From Acidobacteriota bacterium (GTDB lineage Bacteria > Acidobacteriota > Terriglobia > Terriglobales > Acidobacteriaceae): DNA of 64,000 nt. Positions 34,875 through 42,695 of the stretch are shown piece by piece (position 1 is the stretch's first letter; each line of letters begins with the position of its first letter). The position numbers were made by a program, and so were the translations under genes. The stretch is from NCBI GenBank assembly GCA_018268755.1, contig JAFDVW010000007.1, positions 248,001-312,000 of the forward strand, read 5' to 3'. The notes under the pieces are model-generated. The model was not told the DNA's origin. It ran no database searches and worked only from the letters and a program-made list of their open reading frames with translations.

Positions 34875-35276
34875 ATGCAATTCAATGTCTATCTTTATTT
34901 CAACGGTCAATGTGAGGAAGCCTTCAAGTTTTACGAGAAAACCCTCGGCGGCAAGATCGAGATGATGATGCCGCACGAAGGTTCGCCGGCGGAGAAAGAG
35001 GTGCCGTCAGAGTGGCAGAAGAAGATCCTGCATGCCCGCATGACCATCGGCCAGTCCGTCTTGATGGCTTCCGACGCCCCTCCGGGACGCGGTTCCTCCC
35101 AGTCGGGCTTCTCCATCAACATCGCGCTGAAAGATGTGGAACAGGGCAAGAAATATTTCGATGCGCTTTCCGCCGGCGGCAACACCATCATGCCCTTCGG
35201 GCCGACATTCTGGGCCAAAGGCTTCGGCATGTGCCAGGACCGCTTCGGCGTGCCCTGGATGATCAACTGCGAATAA
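34875..35276 (+). CDS. VOC-superfamily (PhnB/glyoxalase-like) protein
   Basis: A 133-residue protein with the PhnB-like pattern: FNVYLYFNGQCEEAFKFYEKTLGGKI at the start, a central MASDAPPG segment and an ending WAKGFGMCQDRFGVPWMINCE. VOC proteins include glyoxalases, dioxygenases and resistance proteins; PhnB-like members mostly lack a known activity. They commonly accompany YCII genes under ECF42 control, as here. CAGGAG precedes the ATG, and an ECF42-type site is found upstream. Confidence 0.9.
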   Translation: MQFNVYLYFNGQCEEAFKFYEKTLGGKIEMMMPHEGSPAEKEVPSEWQKKILHARMTIGQSVLMASDAPPGRGSSQSGFSINIALKDVEQGKKYFDALSAGGNTIMPFGPTFWAKGFGMCQDRFGVPWMINCE

Positions 35277-35277
35277 C

Positions 35278-35300
35278 GGGAGGCGCAAGCCTCCCTCCTT
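35278..35300 (+). terminator. weak Rho-independent terminator after VOC gene
   Basis: A perfect 7-bp stem GGGAGGC / GCCTCCC with loop GCAA, starting one base after the stop codon, then TCCTTTG. The T run is poor, so read-through into the third YCII gene is likely. Confidence 0.4.
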
Positions 35301-35330
35301 TGTCCCATTCAACCTTTTCAGGAGATGCCA

Positions 35331-35714
35331 ATGCAATTCATGATGCTGGTCAAAGCCACCAACGAATCCGAATCCGGCTGCAACCCCAACCCCGAGCTGA
35401 TGGCGGCGGTCGCCAAAATGGGCGCAGAGGCCGCGGCCCGCGGAATCCTGGTCACCTCCGGCGGTCTGCTGCCCAGCGCCCAAGGGGCGCGCATCCGCGT
35501 CGGCGGCGGAAAGACCTCTGTCATCGATGGGCCTTTCGCCGAGACCAAAGAACTGGTCGGCGGCTTTGCCATCTTCGAGCTGGAATCGAAAGAAGAAGCC
35601 GTCCGCATGGGCCGTGATTTCATGCAGGTCCACGCCGACATTCTGGGGCCTTCCTACGAAGGAGAGCTGGAAATCCGCCCCATGATGGCGAACCCGCCGC
35701 AGAACACAAAATAA
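35331..35714 (+). CDS. YCII-related DGPF-domain protein (3 of 3)
   Basis: A 127-residue YCII paralogue with MQFMMLVKATNESESG and the DGPF motif in VIDGPFAETKELVGGFA. CAGGAG places the start at the ATG at 35331; an in-frame ATG two codons earlier directly abuts that ribosome site. I see no ECF42-type site before it, so it may be read from the VOC promoter. Its stop overlaps the beginning of the next open frame. Confidence 0.92.
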   Translation: MQFMMLVKATNESESGCNPNPELMAAVAKMGAEAAARGILVTSGGLLPSAQGARIRVGGGKTSVIDGPFAETKELVGGFAIFELESKEEAVRMGRDFMQVHADILGPSYEGELEIRPMMANPPQNTK

Positions 35715-35737
35715 TGCCTCGCAAGGGAAGGAACGCT

Positions 35738-36151
35738 ATGTCTTCATACGCGCAAACCGTATCGATTTCTAAGGGAGCCCGCTGGACCGGCCGCATCTTG
35801 AGCGGGCTCGTCATCGCATTTCTCATCATGGACGGGGTCATGAAGCTGATGCGCCCCGCCCCGGTGGTGGAAGGGATGATGCGGCTGGGGTATCCCCTGA
35901 GCACCTCCACCGGCATCGGCGTGATATTGCTGGTTTGCGTCCTGCTGTATACCATTCCCCGGACCGCAATTCTCGGGGCCGTGCTGCTTACCGGCTATTT
36001 GGGCGGGGCGGTGGCCACGCATGTGCGTGTGGGGGACCCGTGGTTCAGCCACGTCTTGTTTCCCATCTATTTTGGCGCGGTCCTGTGGACTGGACTCTTC
36101 TTGCGCGACCAACGGCTGCGCAGGCTGTTTCCGACAGACAGCCAAGCTTGA
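35738..36151 (+). CDS. DoxX-like membrane protein
   Basis: A 137-residue protein with four hydrophobic segments (about 17-35, 52-72, 76-95 and 103-120). It has the DoxX-like IMDGVMKLMRPAPVVEGMMRLGYP and later LGAVLLTGYLGGAVATHVRVG. The family is often found beside YCII/DGPF and VOC genes. AAGGAA upstream supports the ATG at 35738, eight codons inside the open frame. It follows the third YCII gene by 23 bp and probably shares its transcript. Confidence 0.88.
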   Translation: MSSYAQTVSISKGARWTGRILSGLVIAFLIMDGVMKLMRPAPVVEGMMRLGYPLSTSTGIGVILLVCVLLYTIPRTAILGAVLLTGYLGGAVATHVRVGDPWFSHVLFPIYFGAVLWTGLFLRDQRLRRLFPTDSQA

Positions 36152-36216
36152 AGCGCCGGCTACGATGAAACTTTGAGGAAGCGCTGGCAAGTGTAATACC
36201 CGGGCTGGGAGCCATC

Positions 36217-36486
36217 ATGTGTAGAAACATCAAGAACCTTTTCAACTTCGATCCGCCGGTGACGGAGGAAGAAATCCACGCCGCATCGCTGCAATTTGTC
36301 CGCAAAATCAGCGGGTTCACCAAACCCTCCAAGACCAACGAAGCGGCGTTTCAAGCGGCGGTGGACGAAATGGCCGCTGTGTCAACGCGTTTCTTGAGTT
36401 CGCTGGAAACCAGCGCGCCTCCTAAGAACCGTGAGGAAGAGGCCGCCAAGGCGCGGGCACGCGCCGCGGAGCGGTTTGGCACGTAA
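36217..36486 (+). CDS. DUF2277-family small protein
   Basis: An 89-residue protein beginning MCRNIKNLFNFDPPVTEEEI, which is the nearly invariant start of DUF2277, followed by RKISGFTKPS. It ends in a lysine/alanine-rich helix. The function is unknown; the N-terminal cysteine and following basic residues are conserved in the family. It is the last gene of the run that begins at 32715. Confidence 0.92.
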   Translation: MCRNIKNLFNFDPPVTEEEIHAASLQFVRKISGFTKPSKTNEAAFQAAVDEMAAVSTRFLSSLETSAPPKNREEEAAKARARAAERFGT

Positions 36487-36600
36487 GTTCCAGACCCTGC
36501 GGACAATTCTCTACAGTTTTTTTGACAGCAAAAACGGGGCCTGCTTCCCGCATCCCAGAGGACGAGTTTTGCAACCAAATTCGAATCCAGGAGAAGTACG

Positions 36601-37248
36601 ATGCCCCGTTACAGCACATTAGGCGATTACCGGTTTGCGACCGCGGATGATGCCGCCGACATCCGCGGCTCCAAAGTTTATGGCCTGAACGACGAGAAGT
36701 TGGGCGAAATTGATGATGTGATATTCGATGAGGCCACCGGCGGCATCATCTACGTTGTCATCGATACCGGAGGCTGGCTGTCGAGCAAGAAGTTTCTCAT
36801 TCCACCGCAGACTTTGCGTACGTCCTTGACCCATGAGAACGATTTCCGCATCGACCTGGGCAAGTCGCAGATCGAGACCTTCCCCCCTTATGACAGCAAA
36901 GCGGTCTCGACCGAGGCCCAGTGGGCGGATTATGACCGGCGCTACCGCTCCAACTGGTCCACCGGGCCGGTCATGCACCGCGAAGGCACGGACCGGAACG
37001 TGACTCCGACCACCCAGCAGCAGGTGCACGCCGGTTCGGGGGCCATTCCCTCCGCGGCGGAGGAAGATCCGGGCACGCCCGTGACTCCCGTGCGCACCGA
37101 AGCGGAAATGGACATCTCGGCGGCCGGTCCGTCACTGCGCTGGACGACCTTCGAGGACAAGCTTCGTCAGCGTCGCGAAGAAGTGTTAGAGTCCTCGATC
37201 AACCATGCGAAACGCGCGGGGGCTGGGGATCGTCGTAGGGCCGGCTGA
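36601..37248 (+). CDS. PRC-barrel domain protein
   Basis: A 215-residue protein. Residues ~18-80 form a PRC-barrel (DIRGSKVYGLNDEKLGEIDD, then GGIIYVVIDTGGW), a small beta-barrel found in RimM and in photosynthetic reaction-centre H subunits and also in stress-related stand-alone proteins. The remainder is polar and low in complexity. GGAG is seven bases before the ATG. The last codons run up to a decayed copy of the repeat in array A. Confidence 0.85.
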   Translation: MPRYSTLGDYRFATADDAADIRGSKVYGLNDEKLGEIDDVIFDEATGGIIYVVIDTGGWLSSKKFLIPPQTLRTSLTHENDFRIDLGKSQIETFPPYDSKAVSTEAQWADYDRRYRSNWSTGPVMHREGTDRNVTPTTQQQVHAGSGAIPSAAEEDPGTPVTPVRTEAEMDISAAGPSLRWTTFEDKLRQRREEVLESSINHAKRAGAGDRRRAG

Positions 37249-37321
37249 ACCGCCCGCGCCGCGAGGCCAGATTGCAGTCCAGGGCGTAAGACGATTTATG
37301 CCTGAGATGGAACGTCCAAAT

Positions 37322-37802
37322 CCGCCGCGTAGCGGCGGCAGATTGCAGCCCAGGGCGCAAGCCCTGGGTGCGGAGAGAAATCAGAACCAGCCCCGCAGGG
37401 GCGGAAGATTACAGCCCAGGGCGTAAGCCCTGGGTGCACAGAGAGCAGAGAGAGAGCCCCGCAGGGGCGACAGATTGCAGCCCAGGGCGTAAGCCCTGGG
37501 TACACGGCGAGCAGAGAGAGAGCCCCGCAGGGGCGGAAGATTACAGCCCAGGGCGCAAGCCCTGGGTACACGGCGAGCAGAGAGGGAAGCCCCGCAGGGG
37601 CGGAAGATTACAGCCCAGGGCGCAAGCCCTGGGTGCGGAGAGAAATCAGAAGCAGCCCCCGCAGGGGCGACAGATTGCAGCCCAGGGCGTAAGCCCTGGG
37701 TACACGGCGAGCAGAGAGGGAAGCCCCGCAGGGGCGACAGATTGCAGCCCAGGGCGTAAGCCCTGGGTACACGGCGAGCAGAGAGGGAAGCCCCGCAGGG
37801 GC
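37322..37802 (+). repeat. array A: tandem two-hairpin (H1-H2) REP/BIME-like repeats
   Basis: Seven H1-H2 units with period 66-68 bp plus a closing H1. H1 is GCCCC-GCA-GGGGC; first bases at 37322 (variant stem CCGCCGC/GCGGCGG), 37390, 37456, 37522, 37589, 37655, 37723 and 37790. H2 is CCCAGGGC, loop GTAA or GCAA, GCCCTGGG. The link H1 to H2 is CGACAGATTGCA or CGGAAGATTACA. Two linker types follow H2. A decayed H2 sits just upstream near 37268-37291. The final H1 is followed by AGAAA. Confidence 0.93.
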
Positions 37803-37811
37803 GGCAGAAAC

Positions 37812-38258
37812 CTAATCCCAAATGTAGCGTTCGTCATACGCGACGTTGTTCTTCTTCAGGAAGGCCACAAATTCTTCCTGAAAAGAATGTTTCTTATGGT
37901 GTTCTTCCTGGGTTGCAATATAGCGGGTAACGGCCGGAATACTGGATTCGCTCACGCTGAAGACGCCATATCCCGACTGCCAGGCGAATCGGCTCTGTCC
38001 TTTCTCGTGGGCCCATTTGGATGAATTGCTCTTGATGACACGGGCGATTTCGGCGATGGATTGGGCAGGACGGATGCGCACCAGCATATGAACGTGATCC
38101 CGAGTGCCGTTGATGATAAGGGCCGTGCCGCGCATTTCGCGGACAATGCCACCTAGGTACGCAAAGAGATTGGCTTGTATCTCCGGCGTGATCAGGGGCG
38201 CACGTTGTTTTGTGGAAAAGATCAAATGCACAACAACGTTACCGCAAGTTTGAGACAT
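37812..38258 (-). CDS. REP-associated tyrosine transposase (RAYT, Y1/HUH family)
   Basis: A 148-residue single-domain protein related to the IS200/IS605 TnpA. The HUH motif is HVH in TRDHVHMLVRI (about residue 54), and the catalytic tyrosine is in VTRYIATQEEHHKK (about 118). VVHLIFSTKQRAPLI at the start is typical. RAYTs nick and join single-stranded DNA at REP hairpins and are usually single-copy domesticated genes. It sits between array A and an inverted copy of the same repeat, so these are its probable substrates. The ATG at 38258 is preferred over an upstream extension that runs into the repeat. Confidence 0.92.
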   Translation of the reverse strand: MSQTCGNVVVHLIFSTKQRAPLITPEIQANLFAYLGGIVREMRGTALIINGTRDHVHMLVRIRPAQSIAEIARVIKSNSSKWAHEKGQSRFAWQSGYGVFSVSESSIPAVTRYIATQEEHHKKHSFQEEFVAFLKKNNVAYDERYIWD

Positions 38259-38301
38259 GGCTCTTTCGCCCTTTCCGGGCTTGCGTCTTGTGTCATGCCA
38301 A

Positions 38302-38362
38302 CCCAGGGTGAGGCGCAAAAGCGCGCCTCACCCTGGGCTGCATTCTTTTGCCCCTTCGGGGC
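38302..38362 (-). repeat. inverted single H1-H2 unit with lengthened H2 stem
   Basis: Read on the minus strand: H1 GCCCC-GAA-GGGGC (38362-38350), then AAAAGAATGCA, then an enlarged H2 with a perfect 15-bp stem (38323-38337 with 38302-38316). It lies 44 bp upstream of the transposase start, in the gene's own direction. Arrays A, B and C point the other way. Confidence 0.85.
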
Positions 38363-38603
38363 TGGCCGGCTTCTGAGCCCCGAGCCGTTTTGGTGCCTTT
38401 CAACGTTTCCCCGGTCTCCATACCCCGGCCGGATGGAGACAGAGCTCCATGGTTTTGTCGTGCCTGCTGGTTGGGTCCCTGGCCGATCCGTGGACTGATT
38501 ATTTGCGTATTGCGGCGCCGATTTTGGCATCTTGGGATGGCCGAAAGATGTGACGGATGTCACAATGCCAAAGGAAAATCGCCTGCATCCAGGCATACTT
38601 CAG

Positions 38604-38881
38604 CCGCGCAGCGGCGAAAGATTACAGCCCAGGGCGTAAGCCCTGGGTGCGCAGCGAGCAGAGAGAGAGCCCCGCAGGGGCGAAAGATTACAGCCCAGGG
38701 CGTAAGCCCTGGGGTACGGAGAGAAATCAGAAGCAGCCCCGCAGGGGCGACAGATTACAGCCCAGGGCGTAAGCCCTGGGGTACGGAGAGAAATCAGAAG
38801 CAGCCCCGCAGGGGCGACAGATTGCAGCCCAGGGCGTAAGCCCTGGGTGCAGAGAGAAATCAGAAGCAGCCCCGTAGGGGC
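38604..38881 (+). repeat. array B: two-hairpin repeats
   Basis: Four H1-H2 units and a closing H1; H1 first bases at 38604 (variant GCCGC/GCGGC), 38670, 38736, 38803 and 38869. Period 66-67 bp. The last H1 (loop GTA) is followed by CGAAAGAAA. It ends 30 bp before the BNR-repeat gene, placing it in that gene's 5' region. The stretch 38363-38603 between the two repeats holds nothing else I can identify. Confidence 0.93.
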
Positions 38882-38911
38882 GAAAGAAAGCAAATCTAAG
38901 GAGAGCATCGC

Positions 38912-40090
38912 ATGTCCACCGTTCGCGTTCTCGTAGGCACCCGCAAAGGCGCGTTCATCCTCACTGCGGATGGCAAGCGCCAAAACTGGGAGGTCTCCGG
39001 CCCCCACTTCGCCGGCTGGGAGATGTATCACCTGAAAGGTTCGCCGGTCGACCCCAACCGCATCTACGCCTCGCAAACCAGCGGATGGTTTGGCCAGATC
39101 ATCCAGCGTTCCGACGACGGCGGCAAGACCTGGCACCAGCCCGGCACGCCCAAAGGCGAGCCCACCACCACGCCCGACGGCATGCCTAAGGGCGAGAGCA
39201 ATAAGTTCTCCTACGACAAAGACAACGCGCCGCTCACCACCCACCAGTGGTATGACGGCACGCAACATCCCTGGGAGTTCAAGCGAGTGTGGCACCTCGA
39301 ACCTTCGCTCACCGAAGCCGACACCGTCTACGCCGGCGTGGAGGATGCCGCCATCTTCCGCTCCACCGACGGCGGCCAGAGCTGGCGCGAACTCCCCGGC
39401 CTGCGCGGACACGGCACCGGCCCCAAGTGGCAGCCGGGCGCGGGCGGCATGTGCCTGCACACCATCATTTTGGATCCCAGCAATGCGAAGCGGATGTATA
39501 TCGCCATCTCCGCCGCAGGCGCCTTCCGCACCGACGACGGCGGCCAAAGCTGGAAACCCATCAATCGCGGCCTGAAGTCGCAATACATTCCTGACCCGGA
39601 CGCCGAAACCGGACACTGCGTCCACCATGTGGCCATGCATCCTCAGCGCCCGAATGTGCTCTTCATGCAAAAGCATTGGGACGTGATGCGCTCCGACGAT
39701 GCCGGCGACCACTGGCGCGAAGTCAGCGGCAACCTGCCCACGGATTTCGGCTTTGTCATCGACGTGCACGCCCACGAGCCGGAAACGATTTACGTCGTCC
39801 CCATCAAGAGCGACAGCGAGCACTTCCCGCCCGATGGCAAGCTGCGCGTATATCGGAGCAAGACCGGGGGAAATGAATGGGAGGCGCTGAGCAAAGGTCT
39901 GCCGCAAAAAGACTGCTACGTGAACGTCCTGCGCGATGCCATGGCTGTCGATTCTTTGGATAAGTGCGGAGTTTACTTCGGCACTACCGGAGGCCAGGTC
40001 TACTGTTCCGCCGATGCCGGCGACAGCTGGAACCCCATCGTCCGCGACCTGCCCGCCGTGCTCAGCGTCGAAGTGCAGACGATTGGGTAA
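38912..40090 (+). CDS. BNR/Asp-box repeat beta-propeller protein
   Basis: A 392-residue protein without a signal peptide. At least five Asp-box motifs of the form S/T-x-D-x-G-x-x-W recur: [32 protein letters not shown] and SADAGDSW, giving a sialidase/VPS10-like propeller. Each blade contains the usual beta strands. It lacks the arginine triad that would support sialidase activity, so a binding or structural role is more likely. AAGGAG nine bases upstream fixes the start. It is bracketed by arrays B and C. Confidence 0.9.
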   Translation: MSTVRVLVGTRKGAFILTADGKRQNWEVSGPHFAGWEMYHLKGSPVDPNRIYASQTSGWFGQIIQRSDDGGKTWHQPGTPKGEPTTTPDGMPKGESNKFSYDKDNAPLTTHQWYDGTQHPWEFKRVWHLEPSLTEADTVYAGVEDAAIFRSTDGGQSWRELPGLRGHGTGPKWQPGAGGMCLHTIILDPSNAKRMYIAISAAGAFRTDDGGQSWKPINRGLKSQYIPDPDAETGHCVHHVAMHPQRPNVLFMQKHWDVMRSDDAGDHWREVSGNLPTDFGFVIDVHAHEPETIYVVPIKSDSEHFPPDGKLRVYRSKTGGNEWEALSKGLPQKDCYVNVLRDAMAVDSLDKCGVYFGTTGGQVYCSADAGDSWNPIVRDLPAVLSVEVQTIG

Positions 40091-40115
40091 GGGTGAGGAC
40101 GTATGGGTAAGATGT

Positions 40116-40138
40116 GTGGGGCGGGCGCCCTCGCCCGC
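40116..40138. repeat. dispersed palindromic repeat, GCGGGCG variant, copy 3
   Basis: GTGGG, GCGGGCG, loop CCCT, CGCCCGC. Compared with the other copies both A's of the left arm became G and both T's of the right arm became C, so pairing is kept. It lies 25 bp after the BNR gene. Confidence 0.65.
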
Positions 40139-40164
40139 CGGCTGCCGAAAGCGGATATGAAGCA

Positions 40165-40243
40165 GCCCCGAAGGGGCAAAAGATTGCAGCCCAGGGCGCA
40201 AGCCCTGGGCAAGCGAACGACAATGATCAAGTCCCGCAGGGAC
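40165..40243 (+). repeat. array C: one two-hairpin unit plus closing H1
   Basis: H1 (40165-40177, loop GAA), H2 with stem extended by a G-C pair, then a closing H1 variant GTCCC-GCA-GGGAC at 40231-40243 followed by CGACAGAAA. Spacing between the two H1 is 66 bp, as in arrays A and B. Confidence 0.9.
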
Positions 40244-40269
40244 GACAGAAATAAAGCAGGATCGAGCGG

Positions 40270-40297
40270 GTAGGGCACCGCTTCAGCCGTGCCAATA
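40270..40297. repeat. GGCAC...GTGCC palindromic repeat, copy 1
   Basis: GGTAGGGCACCGCTTCAGCC followed by GTGCCAAT; stem 40274-40281 with 40286-40293, loop TTCA, one C:C mismatch. A perfect copy lies at 43093-43118. Confidence 0.6.
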
Positions 40298-40359
40298 CAG
40301 CGGCCCACATCATCATTCCGAGCCGTCCGCAGCCGGGCTAAACACGCGGCGAGGAGGAG

Positions 40360-40523
40360 TGAGGAATCTGAATTCCTCAGCGGACACGGCGACGTATCGG
40401 GAGGTCCGTGTCAGGGCCCGGCTTAAGCCGGGCCGTCGAAGCCGCAAAACATGATCCCGCGCCGGTACGGCGCAACTACCAGGAAGCTGAATATCATTGT
40501 GGCAGTCGCGCCCCATGGGCGCG
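40360..40523. repeat. cluster of five unrelated perfect palindromes
   Basis: Hairpins: 40360-40379 (8 bp, loop CTGA), 40383-40412 (7 bp), 40415-40434 (20-bp perfect palindrome), 40459-40473 (6 bp, loop GTA) and 40507-40523 (7 bp, loop CAT). The 490-bp gap between the BNR and MoaD-like genes is thus almost wholly made of palindromic units, together with array C and the copies at 40116 and 40270. Confidence 0.6.
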
Positions 40524-40579
40524 TAAGTCAATATAGGAGCGAACACGGCAGGGCTGAAGCCTCTTCCCTGATACAAATC

Positions 40580-40900
40580 ATGATCCGCATTATCCTTCCC
40601 TTCCATCTCCGCACGCTGGCGCTAGAACCGGACGGGCGAGGGCGTTCGTCCCCACACGAAATAACTCTCGACGTCGACGGCCCAGTCACGCAACGCTCGG
40701 TGCTCGATGCGCTCGAAGCCCGCTATCCCATGCTACGCGGAGCTATCCGCGATCATGACACGCAGCAGCGCCGCCCCTTCCTCCGCTTTTTCGCCTGCGA
40801 ACAAGACTTGTCCCACGAAGCGCCCGATGCCCCGCTTCCCGACGCCGTTGCGTCCGGGAAGGAACCATTGATTGTGCTGGGTGCCATCGCGGGAGGATAA
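40580..40900 (+). CDS. MoaD/ThiS-family ubiquitin-like protein
   Basis: A 106-residue protein starting [14 protein letters not shown]. It has the beta-grasp pattern ([23 protein letters not shown]) and ends in the two glycines AIAGG that MoaD/ThiS proteins need for adenylation and sulfur transfer. The middle contains an insertion ([20 protein letters not shown]) longer than in plain MoaD. Sulfur-carrier roles in molybdopterin or thiamine synthesis need MoaE or ThiG partners, which are absent here. The ATG at 40580 is the start of the conserved part; the upstream frame covers repeats. Confidence 0.82.
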   Translation: MIRIILPFHLRTLALEPDGRGRSSPHEITLDVDGPVTQRSVLDALEARYPMLRGAIRDHDTQQRRPFLRFFACEQDLSHEAPDAPLPDAVASGKEPLIVLGAIAGG

Positions 40901-40982
40901 GGTTTGACCTTATCCTCGTCGAAGCGTCGGCCGGATGTCAGGAGGGCTGCGGCCTGCGATGGCGAGTTTCCGGGATGTGGCC

Positions 40983-41303
40983 CTATGTCTTCAGCACCCG
41001 CAGGGTCGCCAGGGCGTCCCGCAGGGCTTGGTGCTCCACTCCGGCGTTCCGGTCCTGCACCAGGGTTTCCAGGCGCTGCCGGATCGTAACTTCCGCCAAG
41101 GCGATCCGCTCGGGCAGTTTTTCCGGATCGAATTCCAGCAAAGCTTCCTGTAAAGGGACCTGCCAAAGGGGATAGCGCAGCTGGTCGTCGCCCTCGGGTG
41201 GGACGTCCACGGCGCCGTCGGGTGGGACGATTTCGCCTCTGCGAATGCCTTCGCGAATCATTTCCAACGGGACCTGTTCGAAAAATTTTCTAGGGCTCTC
41301 CAT
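40983..41303 (-). CDS. uncharacterised 106-residue protein
   Basis: A soluble, acidic, helical protein starting MESPRKFFEQVPLEMIREGIRRGEI, with a proline-rich centre and a leucine/arginine-rich C-terminal helix. I recognise no domain. GAGAGGGG lies upstream of the ATG at 41303; an in-frame GTG precedes it by one codon. Composition and codon use look like a real gene. It is transcribed towards the MoaD-like gene. Confidence 0.65.
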   Translation of the reverse strand: MESPRKFFEQVPLEMIREGIRRGEIVPPDGAVDVPPEGDDQLRYPLWQVPLQEALLEFDPEKLPERIALAEVTIRQRLETLVQDRNAGVEHQALRDALATLRVLKT

Positions 41304-41448
41304 CACAGCACCCCTCTCTTAGCTCCAACACTAACAGCTGTGGCGCGATACGGGTCACCTCTTTTGCCCCGGCCTGGCCCCCGATTTACTACCCCTAAGT
41401 CATTGCGCTGGAGAAACTTACAGCCGTTGATAGCGGCTCGCGGAGGGC

Positions 41449-41477
41449 TTGACGAGCGCCGTTTCTTAAGATTTAAT
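41449..41477 (+). promoter_or_regulatory. candidate sigma-70 promoter
   Basis: TTGACG (41449-41454), 17-bp spacer, TTTAAT (41472-41477), 81 bp before the ATG of the 91-residue protein. The rest of the gap 41304-41558 shows nothing else. Confidence 0.45.
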
Positions 41478-41558
41478 AGCAATTTCTTTTCAGGATAGGA
41501 AATCGCTACGTTTGCGTTACGTTTACGCGGGAATTGTCAAACGATTCAAGGACGGGAT

Positions 41559-41834
41559 ATGAAGCCGCACCAGCCACCCATGAATTTCAAAACCATGTCC
41601 CAGGCGGACGTGCCCAAGGGCCGGGAAGGCAAACACAAGCAGATTGTCGAGCAGATCCTTTCCGACCTCGATCAGATGAAGGACGGCACCGCCATCAAGG
41701 TCCCCCTCAAAGATCTGGCGACCAGCAAAGAAAAGGTACGCTCGGCCCTGAACCGGGCCGTCCGTAAGCGCGGCCGCAACGTAGCCACCGCCAGCGACGG
41801 CAATTTCCTGTATGTCTGGAATGTAAGCGACTAG
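41559..41834 (+). CDS. uncharacterised small protein, possible DNA-binding
   Basis: A 91-residue basic protein. The central part (KHKQIVEQILSDLDQMKDGTAIKVPLKDLATSKEKVRSALNRAVRKRG) reads like a winged-helix: two helices, a turn and a strongly basic third helix. A short beta hairpin FLYVWNV ends it. This is inference from pattern only; no named family. The upstream region has a good promoter candidate, suggesting separate expression. An additional ATG at codon 8 could be the start. Confidence 0.65.
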   Translation: MKPHQPPMNFKTMSQADVPKGREGKHKQIVEQILSDLDQMKDGTAIKVPLKDLATSKEKVRSALNRAVRKRGRNVATASDGNFLYVWNVSD

Positions 41835-41987
41835 AAGGGCTGCCGTGACGCTATGTCATTCTGCCCACCTCCGTATTCTGGTGCACGCCGACTGCCGCTC
41901 CATATTCGTCGTCTTACACGCTGCAACTCAGACCAGCCCCCTGATGCAACCTGCTCCAAAGCTCCGTTCCAGCTATCATTCTGAACT

Positions 41988-42695
41988 GTGACCGCAATAC
42001 TGAGCACACGACCCAAGTTCCCGCATTGGGCGAAATCTCTCCGGCCCCTTCTGCGCTGGTTGGTCATCGGCCTTGCGCTGCTTTGGGCGCTGGCCGCGAC
42101 GATGCTCGTGGCGGCCCGGTGGATCGACCCGCCGACCACCATGGTGCACATGCAGCGCCGCGTGCAATCCTGGATCCACAACATGCCGTACCGGGCCCGT
42201 TACCAGTTCATCCCGCTCAGCCAGATTTCGCCCCAACTTCAACACGCGGTCATCGCCGCCGAGGATGCGCATTTCTATCAGCACCACGGATTCGATTGGC
42301 ACGAGATCCAGATCGCGGCCGAGGACAAACTGGAAGGCGAGCGCACGCGCGGAGCTTCCACCCTCACGCAGCAACTGGTCAAAAACCTGTTTTTCGGGAC
42401 CGGCCGCTCCATCCTTCGCAAGGGCGCCGAGGCTTCGCTGGTGCCGGTGGCCGAAGTTGTCCTGGGCAAACGGCGCATTCTGGAGATCTACCTCAACGTG
42501 GTCGAATGGGGCCCGGGGATTTACGGGGCGGACGCGGCCTGCCGTTATTATGACCAGACTGCGGCGGGAAATATCAGCCGGGAACAGGCGGCGCGGCTGG
42601 CGGCCATTCTCCCCGCTCCCCTGAAGCGGCGGCCGGAGCGCATGAACCACTACAGCGCCATTATTCTTCAGCGGATGGAGCAAATGAAGTGGTGA
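41988..42695 (+). CDS. mtgA: monofunctional biosynthetic peptidoglycan transglycosylase
   Basis: MtgA polymerises lipid II into glycan strands at the periplasmic face of the inner membrane. The 235-residue protein has one N-terminal membrane anchor (~22-45) and the GT51 motifs in order: AVIAAEDAHFYQHHGFDW with the catalytic glutamate, RGASTLTQQLVKNLF, RKGAEASLVPVAEVVLGKRRILEIYLN and GIYGADAACRYY. It has no transpeptidase domain. Start is GTG. It stands alone. Confidence 0.94.
   Translation: MTAILSTRPKFPHWAKSLRPLLRWLVIGLALLWALAATMLVAARWIDPPTTMVHMQRRVQSWIHNMPYRARYQFIPLSQISPQLQHAVIAAEDAHFYQHHGFDWHEIQIAAEDKLEGERTRGASTLTQQLVKNLFFGTGRSILRKGAEASLVPVAEVVLGKRRILEIYLNVVEWGPGIYGADAACRYYDQTAAGNISREQAARLAAILPAPLKRRPERMNHYSAIILQRMEQMKW

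Noticed and set aside
37368..38024. Open frames of 146-218 residues across array A on both strands, with repeated Pro/Gly/Arg words
   Set aside because: They are only translations of the DNA repeat (period divisible by three in several units) and overlap the transposase antisense.
37322..38881. Tandem repeats resembling a CRISPR array
   Set aside because: The period is constant, but the linkers are themselves repeated in two types and are not unique spacers; each unit has two hairpins, and no cas gene is present.
38600..40201. A 533-residue minus-strand open frame
   Set aside because: Antisense to the BNR-repeat gene and continuing through arrays B and C; explained by GC-rich codon bias.
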